DNA of 64,000 nt from Gnetum montanum (Eukaryota; Streptophyta; Gnetopsida; Gnetales; Gnetaceae): the NCBI GenBank assembly GCA_015680685.1, contig MNCI01015903.1, forward strand, positions 89,944 through 153,943, written 5' to 3'. Positions 35,061 through 47,699 of the stretch are shown in pieces. The notes below the pieces were generated by a model. It was not told the origin of the DNA. It did not search any database and worked only from the letters and a program-made list of their open reading frames with translations. The position numbers were made by a program, and so were the translations under genes. How positions within the stretch are numbered: position 1 is the stretch's first letter; the number at the start of each line of letters is the position of its first letter.

Positions 35061-36470
35061 TCTGAGTGAGAAGATATGTGAGAACATTATCATACCATTT
35101 TGACTCATTAAGCATTTGTTTAGTTATTGCCCCAACAAGGAGGAGTTCATCATGAAATATGTTAGATAATGGGCTTTCTTCCTCTTTGTTGTCCCATTGC
35201 AATGGAGATAAGTGATCAGCGACCACATTTTCAGTGCCCTTTTGATCTACCATTGTAAGATCAAATTCTTATAAGATCACCATCCACCATATGACACAAG
35301 GGCTCACCATTGGCTTGTTCATTAGGAAGTGGATAACATTATGGTCTATGTGTACAAACACCTTATATCCAAGCACATAATGCTTGAACTTCTCTAGAGC
35401 AAACACCACCACCATCAATTCTTTTTCTGTAGTGGTGTAGTTCAATTGTGCACCCACAATGCTTCAGCTAGTGTAGTGAATGTAACATGGATGTTTCTTA
35501 TCATCTAACTACGTCAACATGCTCCCAAGGCATAGCTCAATGCATTTTTCATGATATGAAATGGTCTAGACCAATCAAGTGCTTTTAGAATTTGAGTTTC
35601 CATGAGCCTTTCTTTTAGTTGTTAGAATGCTTTTTCACATTTTGGGGTCTAGACAAAAGGAGCATCTTTCTTTGTTAGCTTGACCAATAGTTTTACAATA
35701 TTAGAGAAATTCTCTATGAAATGCTAGTAGTAGCAAATGTGTCCAAGGAATGATCAAACATCTTTAACTATCTCTAGCTAGTGGGTTATTCCTTGGATGA
35801 CCCTTATTTTTTCTAGGTCCACCCCAATTCTTGCTTGTGATATTTTGTGCCCCAATATAATGCCCTACTGGACCATGAGGTGACTTTTTTGCCAATTGAG
35901 CTACAAGTTAGTTTTGACACATCATTGCAACACTTGCTTAAGGTGGTCAAAGGCTTGCTCAAATGTAGCTCCATAGGTGGAGAAGTCATCCATGAAGACT
36001 TCTACACCACTATTGATCTGCTATTGAAAGATGCTTATGACTAGGTGCTGAAATGTGGTAGGAGCATTGCATAGACCAAACAACATCTTCCAATATGCAA
36101 AAGTTCCCTAGGGACTTGTGAATGTTGTCTTTGCTTGGTCCTATGATGCAATTTAAATTTGGTTATAGCCATTATAACCATCTAGGAAGCTATAGTAGTA
36201 ATGCTTAGATATGGTGTTGAGCACTTAGTTAACAAATGACAATGGAAAATGATCTTTGAATTTTGTCATGTTCAGTAGCCTAACGTCCATGCAAAACCAT
36301 GACTTGTTCTCTTTCTTTGGCACAATTACAAGTGGGCTAACCCACTCACTATCTACAATGGGATAGATAAACCCTATATTAAGGAGTTGCTCAATTTCCT
36401 CTTTGATGATTTGCTTCAATTTGGGATTTAGTCACCTCTATGGCTATCATTTTGGCTTCATGGTTGGGTC
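35061..36470 (-). pseudogene. Athila-like copy C4: reverse transcriptase and RNase H
   Basis: Reverse transcriptase starts near 36,430 (MKQIIKEEIEQLLNIGFIYP, then SEWVSPLVIVPKK, MDVRLLNMTKFKDHFPL). The palm box VFMDDFST is intact at 35,985-35,996. RNase H reads MGAQLNYTTTEKELMVVVFAL, HYVLGYKVFVHIDHNVIHFL (35,457-35,269) and QKGTENVVADHLSPL (35,240-35,200). The SEWVSP and QLNYTTTEKEL stretches are typical of Athila-type elements. Several stops interrupt it, often at W or Q positions, but the catalytic residues in the palm survive. This makes it the least damaged family C polymerase here. Confidence 0.85.
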
Positions 36471-37490
36471 GGTGTAGATATGATGCTAGCATATCCTCTG
36501 ATTAATCCTTATGAGTTTAGGATATGACCAAGCAAAAGCTGCTGACCATCTTTCAACTACCTTTAACAACATTTTTTTTCTATAGCAAGTCTTGCATTGA
36601 TGATAATCAACTTCTTATTTTTCAAAAACACATATTTCATTTTGGCTAGTAACATTTTCAGTTTGAGGGGTAGTTGCTTGAAGTTCTCAGGAATTTCCAA
36701 CTCTCCCTAGTGAGTATAATCATTTGTGTCATCAAAGAGCTGGTGACGAACTTGCTCTAGTTTATCCATGCTCATGACATATTCACATGTCAGGCTATTA
36801 GTTGGTTCCATGCATAGTGTGTTTCTTTTTGAATCAACAGTTAGCCACTAGGTGCCCTCCTGGTTTGTGGTTACTACATACAGACACCTTTGAATTTCTA
36901 ATTTTGGTGCACATTATTTGCATGTAGAGATAAATGCTTGCTTTATGGCCCAATGTTTCTACACAAAATTGCACCTAGTATCACTATACGTGATGCATGG
37001 AACTCTCTTCTTCTCGATCTTTCCAAATGCATTTTCTTTAGATATCTCCAAGGAAAGATCTCAAATTCCCATTATTGCATTGATAGTGCTTAGCCATGCC
37101 CTTCCCATAATGATTGGGAAGTTTCCTTTGTAATTCTCCACTTTGATTACTAGGAAGTTAGTAGGATAAGATCATCCATAGATAGTGGTTACAGTGTCTT
37201 CTGTCAATCCCAATGGAATAGTGATGGATTCATCTACCAATTCTAATATAATATTGCTCTTCTTGAGAGGAGGCAAGTTCAAGGTAGTGTACATCTCATG
37301 AGAAATCAAATTAATACCAGAACCTACATCAAGAAGAGCCTTACATGGTTTGTTCCCAGAAATCTGCAAATAAATCAAAGGACTTCTAGGATTGGATAAT
37401 TTCCTAGGAAGGTTTCCTACATAGATCCAATCAGACATAATGTGAGTAAGTATTATAGTATGGATCCTTAGAGAAGTTTGATTCAAAGGA
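36471..37490 (-). pseudogene. Athila-like copy C4: aspartic protease and linker
   Basis: A 104-codon open piece (37,486-37,172) holds SPLIYLQISGNKPCKALLD, then VGSGINLIS and LELVDESITIPLGLTEDTV, the Athila protease layout. The active-site aspartate is residue 53 (near 37,330), but D-S/T/L-G reads D-V-G. Below this runs the long protease to reverse-transcriptase linker, with stops. Confidence 0.8.
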
Positions 37491-40002
37491 GGTATAGAGG
37501 AATTTGATATGGAGGAAGAGGTAGGAGCAAAGTTGCAACTGTGGGTGTAGGTGAAGGCTTAGGTGGACTACAAGGTCAAAAGAAAGGTCTTTCCTTTGAT
37601 TAGGCATTCAACCCCTTCAATGGATGATTGGGTTGCAAATTAACAGCCCTCATAGCATTGCATTGTTGTGGTTGAATGGGTAGTTCACCCTACATTGGTG
37701 GAGTAGGTGATAGTTGTGTAACTAAAGGAGGAGTGTGCGTAGGGATAGGAGGAGGATAAGGATAGGAGGTAGCATCCCTTCTTTTATGTGGAGAAGGAGT
37801 TCAATAGTAATTAGAAGAGTGGTAGTAAGGTTGAATATTAGATACATGACTAAAAGAGTCACATGGAGACATGGGTTGTTGAACATGATAACTATATGGA
37901 TCAGGCTGCTGGTAAGGGTATTGTTGCCTTGGCGATGCAAGCACCCATGATCGTGGTTTTTACCATTGTTAGTATTGTTTATATGGTTATGGTAGAGCTC
38001 CACTTGGATAATACGATTGTTACTAATAGAGCTATGTAAGATTACCTTGAGGATAATTCCACTTTATGGATGTTTGCCTTTGTGTAGGTCATGGATATAA
38101 GGCATACACCCCAAACTCCTAAAGACGTGACATAATGAGGCAACATCCCTTAGGGTGTTCATCTCGGCAAACATCACATCCACGATCATCATCTGAGTCA
38201 CTTTCTGCAATCTCTTCTATTGCAACAATTTTGCCCTTACCTTTGTAATATGCATGTTCAGCTTCCTTGCACCTCATACGCTCAAGGTCACTACCTTGTT
38301 CTCTAGACTCTTTAGCAATTTTAAGGACAACTTGAAATTAGCTATCCATGGAGTTCCTTAACTAATCAACCTTAGTCGTAAGTTTAGATTGGAATTGTTG
38401 AAGTGGCAAGGATTTCTTAAGCATACCCTCATCAAATATGGATTCATCCTCACTATTGTAGAATTAAGCCTCCCTCTTGTGGATGGAATGATCATGATTA
38501 TACTCCTCTACGCTTTCTCTTTTTTTTTTTAGTTTGCCCTCCTCTTTGATGACTTGCTCTATTAACCTTTGTACTTGATGGATAGCTAGTTTTGATAGTC
38601 ACCCTTAGGCATAAAATCCAAGGGTTTTCCTTGTTTCATTACAAAGCCCATCTACAATGTGGTGAAGTTGAGCTAACTGAGAATAACCATGGCCAAGGCA
38701 TTTGTGCATCAAGGCATATTATTAGCTAATGGCAGCATCCAAGGATTCGTGTGTTCCTTGTTTCCACCCTTGGATTTTCTTCTTTAAGTTGGACACCCTA
38801 GAGTACATTTGATACTTATCATTGAACATCTCAAGCATGGTACTCCATCATCTGATAGACTCCAGTTCTAATGACTGGTACCAGTTCTCTGCTTCTTTGA
38901 TGAGTGTTCATGGGAATAACTTCAATTTCTACCACTCATTTTCTATGTTTTACAAGGCACATGCATCTTGAAAATTTTGAAGATGATTTTGCATATCAGA
39001 GTTATATCCTCCTTCAAATCGAGGAATATTTTTCATGTCTAATCATTTGATCTAATTGTCTTTCACATGTCTTGTTGGGATTTTGACTACCTCTGCGATG
39101 TTAAGCATACTTCAAGTAGCAAATAGAGGTTCATCAAGGCCTTGATCATGGTGCTTATGATGCCCTCTACTATCCCTTCATTCATGGCAATGTGCTTCTC
39201 TTAAATGTCTACACCCTTGATCTTGCTTGTCTCGACGATCCCTTTAGTTGTTGTTGTCCCATCAATCATTTCATTTATTTCAATCACTTCCATCATGGTC
39301 TCACCTTCTATAGTCACAATTGGAGCTAGACGAAGAAGAAGATAACAAAGGGGAAGAGGAAGAAGAACCAACACCATCACAGTGCCTACTACTGCCTCTT
39401 TGGTGATCATGACCATGATCATGATCGTGTTTCTTGTTGGCATCCTTGTCTTGACTTACCCTTCTAGAACTGTCTTTGTCATTGGATCCCTTATTACCAA
39501 AATTAAGATTGTGAACTATGGAGTGCAGATTCTAGTTTTGACCTTCATGGTCAAAGTTATACAGAGGAGCATCATTGAGTGGGAGATTCCTAGAGATGAG
39601 TTTCCCACTAGCTTATTGGTACAATAGGAATTAAAAATTGTTAAGTCCTTTTTCTGTCAAAAGTTCGTAGCACTTTTTCAGCTATCGATCTTGCAAGTGT
39701 TGTTCTTTGATAGGATGATAATCTCTGGTGTTGACATCTTTCACAATATATTCCCCATGGTGGTCTTCAAGACCACATCGTGCAAGCATTTGATAAAGCA
39801 TTGTAAGGGTAGCATGATTGTGCAGCAACATAATGTTGCCCTTCATGTCATGAAACTGAAGCTATTCATCCTGGTGTGAGATGAAGGTGAAGTTTGGAAC
39901 ATACTCATTAGAATGAGTATATGTAATTCAGTACTATTGAGGCTTTGATGGATGAGCATTATTAGGCATGGATGGAGAAGCACTCCTATGATAAGAAGAC
40001 AT
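37491..40002 (-). pseudogene. gag: Athila-like copy C4: gag
   Basis: The start is taken at ATG 40,002 (MSSYHRSASPSMPNNAHPSK), about 140 bases after the primer site. The N-terminal third ends in a histidine/aspartate-rich run (KHDHDHGHDHQRG, near 39,430). The core reads SMLNIAEVVKIPTRH, MKNIPRFEGGYNSDMQNHL, LIKEAENWYQSLELESI and FNDKYQMYSRVSNL (39,110-38,790). Then come a coiled-coil-like EEGKLKKKRESVEEYN and, near 38,170, CDVCRDEHPKGCC. That last is close to a CCHC knuckle but one residue short between the second Cys and His. The C-terminus is proline- and tyrosine-rich. About a dozen or more stops, mainly at Q and W positions. Confidence 0.75.
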
Positions 40003-40140
40003 TGTCAATTAGTGAAACAAAAATCACAATGTGCTCTAAGAATTTGTATAATTATAACATAAGATATGACTCTTAGGTTCATTCCAATGATTTAAATACC
40101 TTCACTAGATCCTAGATAGCACACAAAACAACAAAAAGAT

Positions 40141-40158
40141 CCTCGACAACAATGCCAA
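40141..40158 (-). promoter_or_regulatory. Primer-binding site, tRNA-Asp type, decayed
   Basis: The minus strand reads TGGCATTGTTGTCGAGGA directly after the LTR end. The usual Athila/Tat site is TGGCGCCGTTGCCGGGGA. The differences are C-to-T or G-to-A, mostly at former CG sites. This fixes the strand and 5' border of C4. Confidence 0.75.
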
Positions 40159-40159
40159 T

Positions 40160-41162
40160 GATGAGTGGAAAGATACCCTTATGCCAAACCATACGATTAA
40201 CTAAGGCATTATGTGTGATCTAGTCGAATTCCATGGACCTAGAGTTATCTTGTACACTAGTTTCTCTAAGAAGTGAAACAACATTGAGAACATTTGTTGT
40301 CTTTCCAACTACACTTGTGAGACTCAAGGGTATCGTTTAAGTGTAACTGATGTATATGAATTTTTGTTGTTTTATATTTTATGGATGTAATCACCTACAA
40401 CAAGAATAAGGGTAGAGTAGATTGAAAACTAATATCTATTATCTATCTAGCCTAACACAAGTAGCCACCCCACTTTCTTGGACACATCTTGAACATATAT
40501 AGCACTACTGGGATATCAAACATTAAACGTTGCTAGGTTACCAAGTACTATATGAATGCTTGAAATGGTCATGCTCATGTTCATTAATTGCTAAAAATAA
40601 ATTGTTTAATTGAAATGCATTAAAATGAAAAGAAAGAAAGTAAAATGCAATAAAGAAAATATTAAGCTATTCTCAATGGTTCAAGGATTGTTAAAAGAGT
40701 TCATTTTATTCCCGTCACACTGCTACACTCAGGTACATCAGTCCTCGAACAAAGAATCATGCATACTTTGGACATCTTTTGTATGCACTTAGAAAATATT
40801 CTAACTTTAGGAAGAAGAAACAACAAGAGCTATGTTACCTTGCTTGAAAATTCAAAATTGACTAATGAAAAACTTACTAAAAACTAGAGCCTATGTGTGG
40901 TATTTATAGACTCAGGGTATATACCCCAATGTCAGATATCCGATGTTAGACCAAGGCCCTAATGTCATGTGGCCCTGATGTTTTGGCTGACACAAAATGG
41001 TGATTCATCAATATTCAACATTGTAGATTTGAGGTTGTAGCATTGGAGGTTTGATGACATTGGGAGTGGTAGGACATTTAGATCATGAAGTTAATTGCAT
41101 TGACTTCAATGGAACTTGAACCCTCCTCCAAGTGAACCCCCTTGTTGCCCACTTAGGCACCA
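40160..41162 (-). repeat. 5' LTR of Athila-like copy C4
   Basis: The downstream border is firm: CCACTCATCA (minus strand, ending 40,160) next to the primer site. The other border is a guess at 41,162, where the minus strand reads TGGTGCCTAAGTGGGC; this gives about 1.0 kb, normal for the family. The inner 330 bp match the LTR end at 1-338 on the opposite strand. The short AATTGC/CATT-rich middle part has no long frame. Confidence 0.55.
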
Positions 41163-41639
41163 TTTATACACATTTCTCTAACTTATTCTTTGTTTTTTCT
41201 CAATAGAGTTTTAAGTTTTGGGTTTTTCGTGCAAGATATATTTCTTTATTTTTTGTGCATTATTCAGATCTATTATTAGTTTTTGCATTTTATTTCACTA
41301 CACCATTTTGCAAATCCCCCAAGTCCTTGGTTGATCTATTAGACTAGCCAGGGTGCCTTAGATCCAAATTTTTTTCATAGAGGCCTTAGGGATCTAAGGT
41401 TGAGGACTACTATGCACCAAATTCATTAATCTTCATTCTAGCAATCAACTTTTCCAGTTAAAATAGTTTTCTTGGTCCTAGAAGGAGGACCTTTGTTTGA
41501 TTGTTGTGTTCAAATATGATTATCATTATTGCTAATGTTGCCTATCATATTGAAGCCTTCATTTTGCAATCAAAAAATTTGAATTTGCATTTTAATCAAT
41601 GTTGTCATCCATCCTCTTCTACTTCCAAGACCCAACATG

Positions 41640-42540
41640 GAGTGGTAGGTGTTTGGGATTTGCAATTTTTACAATAGTTACTATGAATTTCCAAAGCTAG
41701 TGTTGATTTTCTAGTGTGCTTTTGTAACCTCCTTAGCTACCAAAACTTTCTCAGTTATCAACGTTAGTGGTGTAGCCCTTTTAGAAACTACCAAACTCTT
41801 TAAAGTTAGCTTTCCCTTTCATTTTCCAAGTTGAAAAAATTGGTAGCTTGCCAAGACCATATTCTAGTGGGAAAACCCAACTTTCCACTTTGGGTTTTCA
41901 ACCTTTCCTCTTCAATGTTGAAATAAGAAGGTGTGAGACTTCCATTGTCTCATCCCCCTTCTTCCCCCTAGCCCCCCTACCATACCTAATGTGGAAAAAG
42001 TTGGGAGGCTAGCATTGGAGAGGCTTAACACCAACTCTGCCAAAGCCAACATTGCAAATTGAAAGCCCTTTTCTATATTTTTGCAACCAAAAAATCCCAA
42101 AAGATCAGCACTACCCCTTCTTGTCTGTGATCAAAACTAGAGCATGGAAGTTGTAGATGGTTCGATGATGACTTTTCACAGTAATTGTTATGAATTTTTC
42201 AACCCCAAAGCTAGTGTTGAGATGTTTCCCATTTTCTTTTGTGCTACCAATTTCAATCTTTTTTAGCTTTTAAAGTTGGTGGTGTAGCCCTTTCAGAGGC
42301 TACCAAACTCTCAGAAGTTAACTTTTTCCCATTTTTCAAGCCGAGAAAATTGGTAGCTTGCTAAGACGAAGTTTTAGTGGAAAAATATAGCTTTCCACAT
42401 TAGATTAGAAGGTGTGAATTTTCATAACCTCACCTCCCTTTTTTAACCCATCTACCATACCTTGTGTAGAGGTAGTTGGGAGACTAACTTGGGTAAGGCT
42501 TGATACCAATGTTTCTAGTTTCCATTTTTGGTAAATGGAT
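41640..42540 (+). repeat. Two-copy direct tandem duplication, period about 507-510 bp
   Basis: Copy one (41,640-42,120) and copy two (42,150-42,540) share TATGAATTT (41,682 / 42,189), AAAGCTAGTGTTGA, GTGGTGTAGCCCTTT, AAATTGGTAGCTTGC (41,836 / 42,346) and GAAGGTGTGA. The copies have drifted considerably. They sit between the C4 LTR and the Tat-like gag start, so they are probably in the latter's leader. Confidence 0.7.
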
Positions 42541-42659
42541 AAACCCCCCTTACCTCCCACTTACTAATTATAATAAGTACTTCATTTTTGCCCATTTTAG
42601 TTTCATTTAAAATTTTTTGAATTCCATACACTAGAATTTACTTCTATTTTATTATTTAT

Positions 42660-44210
42660 AGCTTACTTTGAGCCATTGTCAACACTATAGCCATGTCTTT
42701 CCAATAGTCCTCCAAATTGGCCCTCACTTTTCAACAAGCCATGAGGGTCTATGATGCCAAAGATCCTACCATCATTAAATGTAGGTAATCTTTGAGGGTT
42801 AGAGGAGAAAGTCCCAACTTTACCTCCATAAATGAAAGCCAACCTCATGATTCTAAGTGTGGAAGTAGAGGGAAAAAGAGAGTTTGAGCTTGTACATTAG
42901 GATGGAAAAGAGTATGTCCCTTCCTCATATGACCAAATACCTCTAACTGATGTCTATGTCAACATCTTGGCTCAATTGATTGCAATGGAAGTAGAATATG
43001 ACAAGCATACATTAGAAGAATAACAAGAGGAGAAGGATGAATTTAGGATGGAATTTGAGCCTGAAAACATCATGGGAGGATTATTGTAGCAAACATCCCC
43101 CAAGGTCATAGTGTATTCCTCTAATGCTTTTTTTTCTTCATGGGCATGGTGCCACCATCTTCCACTCCTTCCTACCCTACCATGGTTTGTCCCACACTGG
43201 TCATAGTCACACATAAAACTCAATGAATGTCACAAACAACAAACTATAACACATCTATGCCATTTTTCATACAACCTCAATCAGTGCAACCATTAATGGT
43301 GATTTTTACCATCATAAATCCATTAACTACTTGTGTAGGATCCACCATGGGACCCTAAGCAACTCTGGGATCATACACCCCATTTATCCCATTTTGCCTC
43401 AGATATTGGCACAAACTTCCTTTTCCTTGTTTAGCCCACAAGTTGTAACCATAACACAACCTCTCCCTTCTATCTTGTAATCCATAGTAAGGCCACAAGC
43501 CTCACAATAGATGTCATAGTCTTATGTACAAATCCCACAACCAATAGGGCCACCACAAGGCTTGGATTAGGCTTCCACATGATTTAGGACCCAATGAAGG
43601 AATTGAAAAGGCTTAAAGCCTCTACTTCACAAATAGTCAAGATTATGGACTTCTACCAAGATGATCGCATCAATCTTGTAGTCCCACCATTGACACTTCT
43701 TCCTAGTATCACTATTCCTTAATTTAGAAAATATAACAAAGAAGGTGATTCCAATGCTCACCTTATTACCTTTAGATCTGAATGCTTACTCTTACAACCA
43801 TGGCCTCATATCATCATGATGATTTTCCTTATGTATTTGACTAGGAAAACACTTAATTGGTATTGTGCATTACCCAGAGGGTCCATATCCTCTTTAGAAA
43901 ATTTAGTAGCCTAGTTTTTCAACTACTTCAAGTATACCTTGAAGCCTAACACAATGCTTGATTAACTCATGAAGGTCAAGTAGGGGTCCTTAGAACCTAT
44001 ATAGAAGTTCATCTAGCAATGAAATGGACTACTCAACAAAATCCCATAGCCCATAGCTGAAGCCCATATTTTAGCAATATTCAAGAGGGTAGTGAATGAC
44101 TTTATTAAGTCAAGACTCTACTACCTTGATCAGTAGTCCCTTAGCCAGGCATTCTCAAAAACTAAAAATATAGAGGGTGCTATGGAGGCTAGTCATGATT
44201 CAACCTACGT
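42660..44210 (+). pseudogene. gag: Tat/Ogre-like gag remnant
   Basis: Plus-strand frame with shifts and stops. The recognisable capsid core at 43,600-44,110 reads VVPPLTLLPSITIP, FRKYNKEGDSNAHLITF, LTRKTLNWYCALPRGSISS, LENLVA then FFNYFKY, and KIP-PIAEAHILAIF. This parallels the plant gypsy capsid pattern of a K-Y-D-G-x-G-D-P-x-x-H block and a W-F-x-x-L block. An acidic N-terminal part (YDKHTLEE, QEEKDEFRMEFEPE, about 42,990-43,070) precedes it. A proline-rich stretch lies between. The exact start is not resolvable. Confidence 0.7.
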
Positions 44211-44999
44211 AGCATATAAAAATCAACATACATAGAGAGACAAAGAGGAAACAAACAAAACAATACAATTGTAGCAATTGTGAACAAAGAAGCAAAGAGC
44301 ACAAGCTAGGGGCCAAGGGCCAACCTACCTAAGATCCCCACTACATCAATAAGAACTAGATCTAACTTTGAAAGAAAGGACAAGTTAGAATATACTACCT
44401 TACCTTTGAAACCATCTAAGTTACTAGATCAACTATTAAAGAGTGGGTGCATGAAACACAAACAAATGATCCAAGTTGCTTAAAAGAAACATGAGCAGTT
44501 AAGTGAAATAGCCAAAGACCTCACTCAAGTAATAAAGGATGATCCCCAACTACCTAGATACTTCAAACTAGACTGCTTCTACCATTATCACCAACTACCA
44601 AGTCATGACACACACTTATACCTTGCACTAAAGGATGACCTATAAAGGATGATAAATAGGGGGGAGCTGGTGTTAGATGCTTCCAACCTAGTTTGACCAC
44701 AAAACTAGTCGATGTAGGTCTATAAAGACTTGTTGAATGCTAATGATAGTCCATATGTTAGTTCAACATTCAACATTGATGATGATCATAGACTTGCAAG
44801 AGAACCATTCATGATTCAAGTATTCCTCTATGATGAAAGGGCATCTTCAGTTTCCCAAAGCTCAAGATCCCTCTTTATCATAAAAGTACCATCACAAGTG
44901 CCTCTAAGGAAACATTTTGTCATTAGGGTGCCCTAGCCTAATACAATCCTAGTAGCTGTAGCCTAACCAATAGCATAATGACTTCTTGTAGTGGCTAAT

Positions 45000-46249
45000 G
45001 CTACTACCCCTTCTTGACAACCAATGGCTAAAAACCTAAAAATTTTAGCTAGAAAAAAGAAGAAGCATAAAAAAAAGCTTGACAATAAGGGTGATAAGAA
45101 GATGGAAGCATGGAAGGAAGTCGATCCACCAAAACCCACTCCCATTTTGGCTATACCCATGACCTCCTCTTTCTAACCCACTCCAACTAATAATCCATAG
45201 GAGGATACCAAATCCCATAACCAAAATAATGAGGAAAAGATTTAACAACCACAACCTAAAGCTGAAGTTCACATTTTGGGGCACATGAAGGAAGTAAAGC
45301 ATAACCAGGGAGACAAGCCCATGGCCAATAACAAAAACTTCCTTAATGTAATGGGCCAAGTTAGGAATTCCTTCAAACAAAAGAATACAACTTTGAGCTT
45401 GTATGACCTGATCATGAGTTCCACCACACATCATGAGGTGTTAGTTAAAATGTTGACTTTCATTCCCATTAGTGAGGACATGCCTGGTAATGAGGAAGCC
45501 ATCAATGCAATGATGATTCCTCTCTCATCAAGGGAGGAGAAGTCAACACCCTTAATATTTTGCGATAGTGAAATTAAGATTACTTCCCAAGATGGTGAAG
45601 TGACTAAAACCCCTCTATTCATAACCATACTCATAGGACAATTTAAAGTACGTTGGGTGCATGTTGATGATAGAGCCACAACCAACATCATCCCATGCAC
45701 CATTATTGAACGATTAGCCTTAACAAAGTAGATACAACCTACAACCACTGTATCTCTTAAGTCATTAAATGGATCAAGGGTTGCCATCAAGTAATCTATA
45801 TCCTTGGATTTTGTAGTAGGGGAGAAATTCCCCACAACCACCAATTTCTTGATGATGGAGGAGATAGTAGGATTCAACCTTATCCTAGGAAGACCTTGGT
45901 TGGATCAATTACAAGTTTTGTTCTCTCCCATTCATAAAGAAATTCACCTTCCTTATGAGGGAGGTGAAATTATCATTCATGGTGATAACACAATTTCCCT
46001 ATCTATCAACAATGTAAACATAGAATAGGGGTCTAAAGTTGAGCATTAGGAAGGAGCTCCCAACATTCAACAACCCAAAAGAGAGCAGTAGCCCAAGAAA
46101 GCCAATAATGACAATGATAAGCAATGAGATGCATTATGGGATGAACTTCCTTTTAACATCGTAAGCAAGGAGGATGGTGAATACAAGCTTATGCAGAATA
46201 GGCCTTACTCATTCCCTAATCTCGCAAAGATTAGGAAGAATATGCACAA
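45000..46249 (+). pseudogene. Tat/Ogre-like protease region
   Basis: An open frame of 151 codons (45,276-45,731) ends TPLFITILIGQFKVRW, then VHVDDRATTNIIP and IIERLAL. This is the Tat-type retropepsin, with the expected D-G/S-G/A box read as D-D-R-A at 45,666. The next open piece (45,804-46,028) carries FNLILGRPWLDQ (GRPW at 45,888), the conserved C-terminal motif of these proteases. A lysine-rich tail goes to about 46,240. It is followed by non-coding sequence instead of reverse transcriptase; a weak splice-donor-like CAA/GTGAAG sits at 46,250. Confidence 0.75.
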
Positions 46250-47699
46250 GTGAAGTTCACATTAACCTTCTCCATCCTATTCCTTAATAGCTAGATATGC
46301 TGATAGCCATATAGCCTAACCTTTATGTTCAATTTGTTATACCCTTTTATGCATTTTTTGATTTACTCTTTATGCATGTAGCCTAAAGTTCATTTGCATT
46401 TTTACTTATTTATTATAGCCTTTCTTTACTTTACTTGTATTGTAAACATCAAAAACCCTTATAAATATATTTCTTTTTCATACATGGTTTACTACAACCT
46501 TAAACTGGCAAAATCACAATTTTCTAAGACTCTAAACTAGCATCATAGTCTGCTAATACTTTAAATTAGCAATATGGCCTACTATGGCCTTAAACTAGGA
46601 ACATAATATAGCCTATGCTCATGATGCCCTAAAACTATCAAACATCTTTGTTATTATATTTATTTTTGTTTAGTCTTTTATCACATTAACTAGCCATTTA
46701 TGACCAAGATCGTCAACATAGCCATTTATAACATTACAATGAACAACATATATATAGAGAAAAATAAAATCAAAATTTAAATTTAGAGTTAGAATGTCCA
46801 TAACATAGCTATCCATGGCCACACAGTGTGGCAAAAATGTCAAAAAAATAATAATCATCTATAACATAGTCTTGGCTAATTATAGCGATCAACATGAAAA
46901 TAAAAAAAATAGCCAAAAAACTAAGTTGATGGAGGTTGCTAAGGGACATCTAGAGGAGAAAGTGGTGGATCATCTCCACCCTCACTGATAGGGCCACCAA
47001 GATCTCCTGATGCTTGAAATACAAGAACACATAGTTAGTTAGTGACTAATAGCAAAAACAATAACTTAAAAAAAACATAAAATGCATCAAACTTGTGAGG
47101 TGTTGATCTTGGGGTGACCAATATAGCATAGAATTCCCACCAACTCCACAATGATGAGGATGGACTTCAAATAAACTAAACCATACATAAAGCAAAATAA
47201 AAACAATATGACTAAATTGCATTACTTAACAAATTTGGAAAAACATCTCGTCGAGATGAAATTAGCCTCTATAAAAAGCTCTAAGGTGTTTATCTAAATT
47301 ATCTTAAGGAACTTCATAAGAAAAAATTATTACAACCTTGCATTATGACATATTGGAATTACCTAGCAAATCTGGCAAAAACATCTAGTTGAAGGTGAAG
47401 TTACCCTTTGTAAAAAGCTCAAAGGTGTTCATCTAAATTGGCTTAAGAAATTCCATAAAAGCATTATCATCATCTTTTATAGCCTTTTATTTCATAACCA
47501 AAACATTATAGCTCAAATTTTATAGCCAAAACTAAGCCTTAGTCTAAATTATGCATAAATTTAGAAAAGAGTATTGAAATTTAGAAAATGCATTGAAACT
47601 TAGAAAAAAGCATATAGCCATAGGAAAAATATTTCTAAAACTAATGAAGCCTTTATTTTTCTTTAAAAACACACTTAAAACATAAGTTTTACAAGAAAA
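46250..47699. other. Protease to RT spacer, first part (intron-like), with short repeats
   Basis: No coding. 46,490-46,640 has four or five copies of a motif like CCTTAAACTRGCAACAT; related motifs recur at 59,000-59,340. 47,228-47,333 and 47,365-47,472 are a direct repeat, period 137 bp (AGCAAATCTGG, AAAAACATCTAGTTGA, AAAAAGCTCAAAGGTGTTCA). The position between protease and reverse transcriptase corresponds to the intron of Ogre-type elements. Confidence 0.5.

Noticed and set aside
39201-39627. Overlapping 80-codon frames on both strands
   Set aside because: They lie in the histidine/aspartate-rich part of Athila-like gag and are shadows of it.
45431-45877. 148-codon minus-strand frame
   Set aside because: Exact shadow of the Tat-like protease on the plus strand.
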